This document shows, in pieces, positions 55,050 to 64,000 of a DNA stretch of 64,000 bases. The notes under the pieces were generated by a model. It had not been told where the DNA came from. It worked only from the letters and a program-made list of their open reading frames with translations, and ran no database searches. This stretch comes from Smallanthus sonchifolius (Eukaryota; Streptophyta; Magnoliopsida; Asterales; Asteraceae), in contig CM042032.1 in NCBI GenBank assembly GCA_023525975.1, forward strand, positions 20,156,001 to 20,220,000. The letters run 5' to 3'. Made by a program: the position numbers and the translations under genes. Every line of letters starts with the position of its first letter. The stretch's first letter is position 1.

Positions 55050-58000
55050 ATGGCTCAAGCGTTTACTAACAAATTCAATCTGTTAGCTAATACTCAACCG
55101 GAATGGAAGGGTGCAGCGCTTCAGTACCGCGAGATAGTTGATTTCTTGAACCGTTCAAGAATCAGCTATGCTATTTCTGCAGACCCGATCATTTCAAGAC
55201 CTTATCTGGAGCAATTTTGGGAGACGGCGGAGCATGATTGCACGGTAACCCCCAATGTTATAAGGGCTACCGTGGCTGGTCATGACATCGCCTTCTCTGA
55301 AGATACAATTAGAAGGGTCCTACAATTCCGAGATCTCTCGACCGACCCGACAGCCTATCCAGACTACTTTGTGGATGGCTGTTGGAGGCCAAGAATGGGA
55401 TATGTTGGGCCGAGAGACTATGCTTCGTATAAGATAATGTGGGTGCTTGACCAATGGAGATATTTTGCCCATGTCATGATCATGTGCATCTCCTTAAGAA
55501 AAGCTGGAAAGGATGCCATGGTTCATGACCTTGCTGCAGCCATGGTTGGCTTAGCTCTCAATAAGGGTTACAACTTCTCACACTACATCTTTAAAGCCAT
55601 CAATGACCAGATCAACACAGCTGAGAGGTTCAGGTTCTTATTATACCTTAGGTTTGTGCAACTTCTGATAAACGATGCGTTGCCAAACCTACCTGCTACA
55701 GGGGAGAGAATGCAAGTGAAAAGGGTGGACAAGAGGGTGTTCGCACAATTCCTTAAGCCAGGCAGTGTAGATCCTACTCCTGAGCACACAGCACTCTTTG
55801 GCCACCTTATAAATGAAGCATACGTGGCACCAGGTGACTGGAGATGGTATAGTCACGATTCAGAGCAAGAATTGAGTGAGCATTCAGATGAACAACAACA
55901 ACAACAACAAGAGGAAGATGAAAGTGAAGATGGATCGTCTGATAATGGAGACGAAGAAGGAGGACATGATGGTGCTAAGGGATCCGACTCGGAAGAGACT
56001 GAGTCTGATTCTTCTGATTCCGAGGAATGACAAAGGAGTTGTGCGAAGAAGGAGGACACGATGGTGCTCAGGCACACCCAAGGAGAATGACAAAGGTAAC
56101 CCTACCTGAGTCGTCCTCAAAGAGAAAGCGACAAGCTTCAAGCAGCGAATATGAGCCAGATTCTGACTCTGACGCTGTTATTCAAAGGCAAAGACATGAA
56201 AGTATACATAAGAACAGGGGGATCTGCAGCAACAACCTATTCCTAGTGAGGTGGTGGTGAGTCCTCAGCAGCAAGTACAAGTTTCAGCTGCGAGTTCTGA
56301 CTCAGCTTCCACCCCACCTTCACAGCAGTTATACCAAAGACGGAGGAGGACACAGGTACAACCTGACGTGGCAGTCACTTCAATCACAGAGGAGGTTCCT
56401 GTGATAGTGACCCTCCCTATCACATCTGCCCAGGTGGCGGTGACTACTCCAATTCTCACGGAGTCAGTCACCATCACCCCTTCCATAACACCTACAACCG
56501 TCATCACATCCACAATACCAACAACCACCATTGAAGCTTTAAGTCAACCCTTCAACTATGGGGAATTTACTCAAGGGTTTGACTTTGACACCATCTTCTC
56601 CTCCCCAATTCACAATGCCGAAGCGTCATCATCCAGACATCCTGATCCTAATGATGCAAGGATAGATGTTCTGGAAACCCAAGTTGCTGGATTATTGGAA
56701 ACTATTCGGAAGTCAAAGGAGGAATCTGACGCTCAACAAGCACAGATTAATTCATTGGTGGATGAAGTTAGGATTCTAAGAAGCCAGAGAACGGGGACTG
56801 AAGAGAAACTGAAGAACGTCATGGCCCAGAACGAGCTTCTAATTAGGACAAATGAAATGATTCTGGGTCACAGGTCATCTCTAGAGCTAAGGTTTGATAC
56901 TCAACAGAAAGAGCATGAGCTGATGGTCAAACTAATTGCCGATCTGACCAAGAAGCTTGATGCTTATGGGGAGAAAGAGAAGGAGAAGGAGAAAACTACT
57001 GGTGATGAGGTTTGTCATCCTGTTGACTTGACTAAGGATGACGACAAAGACAAGGATCCCAAAGCCGGTCCTAGTGGAGGTGAGCACCAAGCTTTAGCAA
57101 TTGTGCCCATCTCTGCTATTCCAATGGCTAAGGGGGAGTCTACTCATCAAGAGGGTGGTGATACCTCTGGTGGTGGTGACAAAAGAAAGTCAGTGGCTGA
57201 TTTTCTTAAGGATCTATCTGATGATGAGATCTTATACCTAGAGCCTGACTATTCCAAGGAAGCACAAATCGATGCTCTCTTTAATCTAGAAGAAGGAGAG
57301 ATCGACTCTGGTGATGATTGGGATGAAGATGATGAGGATGTAGTGATAGAAGTTCCCAAGGGTGACGGGGAAGGAGAGTACGAGTTAGAAGATGGAGAGA
57401 TCTTTGAATTTCTATCCTTTGAAGCTCAGCTCGACACAGGTTCAGTCGAGCATGCTAGTAATGTGAAAGCCTCGACTAAAGCCTCCCCAGCTGACCCTAC
57501 ACCTGTGGATCCGGAGGCACCAAAAGAAAAAGATATGCCTTCTACTTCATCTAAGGGTCCAGCTCCTGTTTGGCAGAAGACGTCTATCATAGACAAACAA
57601 GGGGCAACAGGGATGATCTTGGCTGTAAGGTTCGAGGAGGATAAGCAGTTGTTCACAATCAAAAGATCTGGAGGGGTTCAATACTTGAAACCAACCAGAG
57701 AAGCATTCAACTCCTTACCCAAATACGACCTTGTGAACCTAGCAAACCGAGAGCTGCTGGGTCATTCTAATCATGCAGTGGCGATGGGTTTGTCGGTGGT
57801 TCTACAGCGGGAAGCAAGATCTGGGAAGTTCGAAGTGTTCAAGCCTCAAGTGCCCAAGAAAGTCAATGATAAGACAGCAAGACATCCTATGACTAAGAAA
57901 TTCTTAAAGAAATTGGTATACAAGTCAGTGCTATGTGAAACTAAGATTCCCCTGAGCAATTTATCTCATGATATTCTTTGTGACATGTGGTACTGGTACG

Positions 58001-58194
58001 TAGATCCAAAGACGGGCGAGGCTGTGGTGATTGGAAAGGTGAGGTCAGAAAGTGGATGCTTAGTGCCGAGGGAACTAATCAGAGTATTTGATGAAGTCTG
58101 CTTCATTAACTTCTCTGTGAAAGATCTGGAGGCACTAGCAGACAGGTATTGCATGCATACTGACGAGTGGACGAAATTCCTTGCTTCTAAATAA
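55050..58194 (+). pseudogene. Element D additional ORF, largely open
   Basis: Starts MAQAFTNKFNLL. First 326 codons (to 56030): helical N-terminal domain (FLNRSRISYAISADPIIS, LEQFWETAEHD, ISRATVAGHD-like region, SEDTIRRVLQF, QWRYFAHVMIMCISLRKAGKDA, LFGHLINEAYVAP), then Gln and acidic Ser runs. Two frame changes at 56030-56260 around a local repeat (GAAGAAGGAGGACAYGATGG). Then 647 open codons (56251-58194): Thr/Pro-rich, coiled coil (RIDVLETQVAGLLETI), acidic EEGEID, and basic C-terminus with MWYWYVDPKTGEA and INFSVKDLEAL. Homologous to B and C aORF but clearly diverged, so the domain plan is under constraint. Function unknown. Confidence 0.82.
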
Positions 58195-58316
58195 GACAAG
58201 GTGATCAAGTTCTGCCTTGACTATAAGAAGAAGATGGAAGCTAAAGATGCATAGCTGTGAAGACTGAAGACCGAAGACTCAAGACTTAAGATCGAAGATG
58301 ATCCAGAGCTGTTGTC

Positions 58317-58325
58317 AAGGGGGAG
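58317..58325 (+). other. Polypurine tract of element D
   Basis: AAGGGGGAG two bases before the 3' LTR. Confidence 0.88.
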
Positions 58326-58327
58326 TT

Positions 58328-58885
58328 TGTTGCAACACTTTCCTGTGACAAACACTCTAGATAGATTATGGATAGATAGAGTCTTAGTTTAGTACTTTCA
58401 TGTATGTATTTGTCTTTGTTTGTAAGTGTCTGTATGTATTAGTAATCGAGTTGTATTTACTTTTACATATTGATTGTTGCAATTTTCTCTAAGTGTTTTG
58501 CGCACTTGTATGTGCGCAGGAAGTAGTTCCTGCGTACTTAGCAAGTACGCAAGAATACCTTTGCGTACTTGCTAAGTACGCATGAGCAAATTGCCCTGCG
58601 CACTTGCTAAGTGCGCAGGCATCAGGTCATGTATAAATAGGAATGGTTGACAGGAGATAAGTATGCAATCATAGGCATTCAGAGTAGCAAATACGCAGAA
58701 CTTTGTAATCTCAGAACTTCTCTCTGTAACCTTCAAGTGTTTATAATAGACGAACGTTTATAGTGATTATCTTGTCGGTTTACTTTGTTTTGTAAGACTC
58801 TCCACCTAGTCACGGGTATTCCGCACCCGGTCCGACTAGTAGACCCACTTGCATGTGACGATCCGCCACACCCGATGGACCTACA
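58328..58885 (+). repeat. Element D 3' LTR
   Basis: 558 bases with palindrome cluster 58500-58616 (four clean dyads) and TATAAATA at 58632-58639. Followed by CATCT (58886-58890), the duplicated target. Confidence 0.95.
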
Positions 58886-59440
58886 CATCTGATTGTTGTA
58901 AAGAGGATTTTTAGATACATAAAAGGGAAACCCCGATTAGGTCTATGGTACTCTAAGAAACAATCATTTGTTCTCAAATCTTATACAGATTCTGATTATG
59001 GTGGATGCAACCTAGATAGAAAATCAACTTCTGGTGGCTGTCAATTCTTAAGAGAAAGATTGGTCTCCTGGTAGTGTAAAAATTAATCAACTGTTTCTAT
59101 ATCAACATATAAAGTAGAATACGTTACTGCTGCAAGCTGCTGTTCTCATATCTTATGGATTCAACAACAATTAAGAGACTACGTCTTGAATTACACTGGA
59201 ACTCCTATGTTCATTAACAACACTGCTACCATGTACATCACAAACAACCCGTTGAAACATTCCAAAACTAAGCATATTGAAATTCGTCACCATTTCATCC
59301 GTGACTGTGCTGAAAAGCATTTAATTGAACTTGTAAAAGTTCACACGGACGATAATCTTGCCAATTTATTCAACAAAGCTTTTGATCGTACCTGTTTCGA
59401 ACATCTTGTCAACATGATAGGAATGTTCAATCCTGAGTGA
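58886..59440 (+). pseudogene. Element F RNase H end of pol
   Basis: Resumes the F pol interrupted at 15804: VKRIFRYIKGKPRLGLWYSKK, YTDSDYGGCNLDRKSTSGGCQ, then HSKTKHIEIRHHFIRDCAEK and end MFNPE TGA at 59438. Two stops near 59073-59090 interrupt it. Confidence 0.9.
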
Positions 59441-60723
59441 AAACTTTTTCAAAACAAACCTGTTTCTTAGAAGTTGCATTTATTCTCTTTTTCAAATTTA
59501 ATTTAATTTAGTTGAAATTTCTACAGAAAAACCTAACAAAATATAAAACTTTCAAAATTTCAATGTCATTTGAAGAAAAGAGGAAATGATTGCACATCAG
59601 GAAATGATCTAAATTTCTTAGATTGCATAATTGGAAAATGATTGCACTATGACTACTTAAAATATTTTGAACTGTCATTTAATTGAGATTGTCAGTAGGC
59701 TAGAAGGATTCATTAAATCATTAGTAATGTGAAAACCTAAATATCTTTCCTACAAATGTGATTTGAACCCATGTTATGATGTGTGTGTGTGTGTGTACAT
59801 ATAAGATCAACAAAAGATCATTATCAGATAAAGAATGTAAGATTTTGGCTAGTATTATATTTTGAGACCAGTTTCGGGTTATTTCTTTAGCACAATTTTT
59901 CGGTACACTTCACTGCCCATACTCACAAGTATGCAATATGAAGTTGTGCCAAGATATGTTTTGACATACAACCGTTAAGCATATACTACCCCTTGGATCA
60001 CATCTGTTCCATTGAAGACATCTAGATAATAGTTGGATCCATTACCTGAATCTTCGGATTCCATATCTATTAGCCTGAATCATTACAAAATATGCACTAA
60101 AGTAAAACCTCACAAACCAAGACAAATGAATCACTCGATTCTGAATCTTATGATTCTTGATAATCCTTGTGGATTCTGCTTGATTTTCTGTGCTAAACGA
60201 TGTAACTTCAAGCTGGAGATCTAGATAATCCTTGAGAAAATATTAGATGTTTTGAAGATAATGTATTTACCTTCTGTTCACATAACCGTGTGGTACACAT
60301 TGTAGTACTCTAAATGGTACAGTAACTCACATGAATTTGATCCAAGAATGCTTATAGTTTCAAACCATATAATACTAACAATTTGAATTAAAGTCGTGAT
60401 ATGATCCCAATTTCTTTGAAATTTATTTTGTATCATTTTTGCTACATGTTTTAATCTGATATGATCCTCTGCTCATGACTTGACCAAAAAGACGTTCACT
60501 GTGAGTATTCAATTATTCTGTACTTTGTTTATTCATTTTCAAAAACAACAAAAAGATTTTCAATGTGTTTTAATATAATCTTTCCAAAAGACAAAAAGAT
60601 TTTCATAACTTCCAGAAAACATGTTTGTAACAAACAAACAATTTTGAACGTATCTATCATGTTCGTCTCCAATTACTTCATAAGCAAAGTGGTTGAGTTA
60701 AAATCGATGCAGGTTATAAGTCA
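59441..60723 (+). other. Element F spacer
   Basis: About 1.3 kb without a supported gene; the 60-63 codon frames show no domain. Blocks shared with B, C and D, for example AGAGGAAATGATTGCACATCA and GATCATTATCAGATAAAGAAT. Confidence 0.72.
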
Positions 60724-60838
60724 TGCACACTTGACCAAGAACGCATAGCTTAACTCGTGCGCACTTGTTAAGTACGCATGAGGTAATCCATGCGCACTTA
60801 GGCAAGTACGCACGAACTGAATGGCGGGGTATATATAA
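60724..60838 (+). promoter_or_regulatory. Internal promoter of F aORF: palindromes plus TATA box
   Basis: Three dyads (60724-60812), for example GCGCACTTGTTAAGTACGC, followed 18 bases later by TATATATAA (60830-60838). The downstream leader to the donor at 60976 has no ATG apart from one at about 60846 that lies before the expected start site. Confidence 0.7.
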
Positions 60839-60976
60839 CGTCTATATGCATTTACTCCTCATTCAAACACTTCACTAACAGACCTCAACTTGATCATTTT
60901 ACCTCTCAAAATCTTGTGTTTCCAAACCGTTTTTCTTATCACAAACTTTGTTCCAACATCATCCATAGAACATTTG

Positions 60977-61570
60977 GTGAGAATCTTATGCAATTTCAAC
61001 CGTTAAATCTTTCAAAATTGAGTGAAATAATGTTCTTGAGACTAGGGTTTATGATGCTCAAAATTCTGGAACAATACTATGTTTACATGTTAAATTGGGC
61101 ATCAAAACGAGTTTCTAGTCATCAATCTTACTCGTTTAACACCAAATTCATCTTTCTAACTTGTAAAATTTAGTTTTTGATCTTAAGATTGACCATTGTG
61201 TAGTGTCGGCCATGTACCATCAATGAGGGTCGAATTTTGGTAATCCCAATGCTCAAGTAGAGTGTCCTTGAGTTGCTATACCTTTTTCGACACCATTCGG
61301 ACAAGTATTACGGAGATTAGACCTTGAATTGATAAATTCGGACTTGTATAAAAACTGAACTTCACGCGACCCATGCGTACTTACCAGTACGCATGAAGGA
61401 TTTTATTCATGCATACTTGATAAGTACGCATGACTACGCTTATCTTTGAGTATTTAGCTAAGTAAGCATGAGGTAGTAGTCTGAGATTTTTCTAAGTCCA
61501 AAGATTTTAATAACATGTCTCCTAAATCTTAACTTGTAATCATTAATCTTGTTTTTGTTTTGTTTTGCAG
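60977..61570 (+). other. Putative leader intron of F aORF
   Basis: Donor ACATTTG|GTGAGAATCT and acceptor TTTTGTTTTGCAG ending two bases before the aORF ATG. 594 bases. Contains a palindrome cluster at 61374-61470 and several ATGs. Confidence 0.68.
61374..61470 (+). repeat. GCGNACTT palindromes inside the F leader intron
   Basis: Two recognisable dyads (GCGTACTTACC-AGTACGC with one base missing, GCATACTT-GAT-AAGTACGC) and one degraded unit (AGTATTTAGCTAAGTAAGC). Confidence 0.8.
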
Positions 61571-61572
61571 AT

Positions 61573-64000
61573 ATGGCTAGACGCACCTTTATTGAGGAAT
61601 TCAACATGTTAGCACTAACAAATCCAGAATGGATAGGTGCTGCTCTAAACTACCAAGAGATAGTCACGTTTTTGAACCGGTCCAAGATTGCTTATGCTAC
61701 CTCTACCAATCCGGTAGTTTCACGGCTTTATCTGGAGCAATTCTGGGATACCGCGGAGTTGGATTGTAAATCAACACCAAATGTGATCAGGGCTACTGTA
61801 TCCAACCAACATATAGCCATCTCTGAAGACACAATACACCAGGTGTTGCAGTTCAATGACTTGCCACTAACCCAACTCATTATCCTGAATATATGATCGA
61901 CGGGTGTTGGAGGCAACAAATGGGGTACGTTGGAAGGGTAAACTATCCATCCTATAAGAAAATGTGGCTCCTAGATCAATGGCATTATCTTGCCCATGTG
62001 ATGATCATGTGTATATTAGCCAGAAAGGAGGGCAAAGATGCTATGAGGCATGATCTAGCCTCAGCTATGGTCGGCTTATCTCTAAACAAAGGATACAATT
62101 TTTCAAGATATATATATACAAAGCGATCCTTGATCAAATTAATGCCGCACCAAGGTTTAGATTCTTATTGTATCCTCACTTCATTCAGCTGCTAATCAAT
62201 CACTTCCTTCCAAATTTACCACAAATAGGGCAGCAGCTACAGGTCAAGCGTATTGATAAAACGGTGTTTGTGCAATTCATGAATGCTGGAACTGAGGAAC
62301 CAATTCCTATGCACACACCTTTATTTGGTCATCTGATCAATGAAGACTATGTTGCACCTGAAGGAGATAGATGGTATAGTGTCGATAGTGAACCCGAGTT
62401 AATTGAGCACTCGGATGAAAAGGAAGTAGGTCATGATGATGATAATGATAATAATGATGATGATAATGGTAATGGTGATGATGATGATGATGATGATAGT
62501 GATGATGATGATGATGATGATAGTGATGGTGGTGAGGGTGATGTAGGTGCTGGTTACAGCCAAGGTCCAGACGATAGTAAATCAGAACGAACAGCAATCG
62601 ACTCCTCTGATTCAGAACACACACTAGATCAACGTCACCCCAGGAAAGATATTCAGGAATCCCTTCCTGAATCTTCGTTAAGACGACGACAAAGTTCAGA
62701 TTCTGATTTTCAACCAGATGGCTCAGATGAGGAACCTTATATGACTGAAAGGAGAAAGAAAACCCATATCGATCACCCATGGCAAGAAGTAATGGATGAA
62801 ATCAATGCCAGTGTACAAGCACAAAGAGCTGCTGATGTCCCGGCACAGCTCTATAGCTGAAGGAGATAAAGGACAATCACACCAGTGGTTGTTCCAACAT
62901 GTGAAGCTACTACTCAATCCATTGTCTCTCTTCCTGCTACCACAGTCCAGCTCACAGCTACAACACTAAACACCCCATAATGACCGAATCCACACTTGTT
63001 TCTACCACCACAATCACTACAGATATTCCAATAACCACCCAACCAGTCACTGTTACAGCTGGTACCTTACCACCGATGACACACTCAATAGAGTTTAGAG
63101 ATTTGGGACACCACTTCGACTTCTCTGAGCTTTTTGTTGATGTTGTATATACAACTGGTGAACCCTCTACAGAAAGAGTAGTAGATCCAAGGGATGAAAG
63201 AATAGCAGCCCTAGAATCACAGGTGTCCACTCAACAGACCTAGATTAATTTACTTGTTGATTCTAACACCAGGCTCACCCATGAGTGGCAAACAATGGAA
63301 GAACAGATGAGATCATTCTTTGAACTTCAGAAAATGCAGTATAATCTCAATGACATCTTTTTCGCCACCCGCAAAGCTTTGGAAACTCAATTATTAATTC
63401 AACGCGGTGAGCATCAAATAATGGTGGATACGGTATCTAAGTTGACTAGCCAGCTTGTGTCTCATGGGGAGACAAGCAGAAAGGCTGAAGAAGAAGCCTG
63501 CCACTATATTGATCTTACCAAAGAAAAGGATCAAGATGAGGATCCCAATGTCTGCCCCTCAGGTGCTGGTGTAGGTGAGACACAAGTTGTCTTGCCAACA
63601 TAAGCTACGCATGCGGCTCAGGGGGAGTCTACACAGCAAGGTAGTGGTGGTGGTGCTGACAAAGGTAAAACATCGGCCGAGGTCCTAGAAGAATAATGTG
63701 AAAGCCCAAATTTGAATGATGAAGTTGTGATTGGGGCCTTGGCGGAGCTAAAAGAAGGAGAGATTGATAGTGGAGATGATTGGGATGAGTGTGGGAATGA
63801 TGTGATCGTTGAATTCCCAAAAGGAGATGGTGAGGGAATTTATGAGTTGGAAGATGGGGAGATCTTCGAAGCCCCAGCAATCAGAGAACAGGCTGAGGCT
63901 GAAATTCCTATTGCTGATGTTAATGAAACTACAGCCGACATTCCTGATCCCAACCCAACACAAGAAGCAGGCACAAGTGGCACCTCCTGGATAAACATAT
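61573..64000 (+). pseudogene. Element F additional ORF, running off the window
   Basis: Starts MARRTFIEEFNMLAL. N-terminal domain as in D (FLNRSKIAYATSTNPVVS, LEQFWDTAELD, IRATVSNQHIAISEDTI), frameshift near 61870, then QWHYLAHVMIMC..., LINHFLPNLPQ, LFGHLINEDYVAPEGDRWY, a long acidic run, Ser/Arg-rich segment, coiled coil near 63180-63440, acidic EEGEID repeat. Stops near 62858, 62980, 63241, 63601 and 63695. The C-terminal domain and 3' LTR are beyond base 64000. Confidence 0.8.
62433..62541 (+). repeat. (GAT)n run coding poly-Asp in the F aORF
   Basis: Imperfect GAT/GAC trinucleotide run encoding Asp with Asn, Ser and Gly interruptions. It replaces the Gln/Glu-rich stretch at this point in D. 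Confidence 0.9.

Larger units (their letters stand above)
15805..58885 (+). mobile_element. Element D: copia element lacking most of gag-pol, carrying an aORF
   Basis: LTRs of 558 bases each (15805-16362 and 58328-58885) flanked by CATCT on both sides. Once B (16614-51831) is removed, D is about 7.9 kb: leader, a gag fragment joined directly to an RNase H fragment, spacer, internal promoter region, aORF, purine tract and LTR. Pol between gag N-terminus and RNase H is absent, so D could move only with enzymes from a relative. LTRs differ at about 18 of 558 sites by eye. Confidence 0.93.

Noticed and set aside
62337..62780. 147-codon minus-strand ORF rich in His and Tyr
   Set aside because: It is the shadow of the (GAT)n acidic run in the F aORF.

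Overview
The window is plant nuclear DNA made almost entirely of nested LTR retrotransposons. I found no host protein gene, no tRNA or rRNA gene and no CRISPR array. The style of the elements points to a dicot, and probably to Asteraceae: Tekay-like Ty3/gypsy chromoviruses, and Sirevirus-like Ty1/copia elements that carry a large extra ORF after pol. That ORF type resembles proteins I recall being auto-annotated in Tanacetum as 'synaptobrevin, longin-like'. The species call is inference.

Layout. 1-120 is the end of an E-family gypsy LTR (A0) that cuts into the 5' LTR of gypsy element A (121-7830, +). 7831-11337 is AT-rich sequence whose larger part (8358-11337) looks like a long gypsy LTR (G). 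From 11338 to the end there is a Russian doll. Copia F (+, outermost; 11338-15804 and 58886-64000) is split by copia D (+, 15805-58885). D is split by copia B (+, 16614-51831). B is split inside its 3' LTR by its sister copia C (-, 29547-51571). C is split inside pol by gypsy E (-, 35925-44995). Five-base target duplications are visible at all four joins: CATCT for D, CATCA/CATCC for B, ATAAG for C and CCTTT for E. LTR divergence counted by eye fits the order: D about 3.2%, B about 3.4%, C about 1.4%.

How the parts work. A and E have the gypsy order gag-PR-RT-RNaseH-INT-chromodomain. B, C, D and F belong to one copia lineage with a very long gag (two CCHC knuckles and a coiled coil), pol in the order PR-INT-RT-RNaseH, a conserved non-coding spacer of about 1.3 kb, then an extra ORF (aORF, about 1000 codons) before the 3' LTR. 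All copies carry stops or frameshifts. B pol is the best preserved, with one frame and three stops. D has lost nearly all of gag-pol but keeps LTRs and a largely open aORF.

The most interesting signal is a family of short palindromes, GCG-N-ACTT / AAGT-N'-CGC, in which the variable base co-varies between the arms (T/A, C/G or A/T). They occur in clusters at the same four places in the copia elements: LTR just upstream of TATA, gag leader, upstream of the aORF, and inside a putative aORF leader intron. The GCGTACTT/GCGCACTT version, with its flanking spacer, also sits in the LTR of the unrelated gypsy element A. Upstream of the aORF all four copia copies show an ATG-free leader exon, a splice donor and a polypyrimidine-CAG acceptor ending 0-3 bases before the aORF ATG. 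D and F also have a clear TATA box 18-19 bases after the last palindrome. I read this as a private internal promoter with a spliced leader for the aORF.
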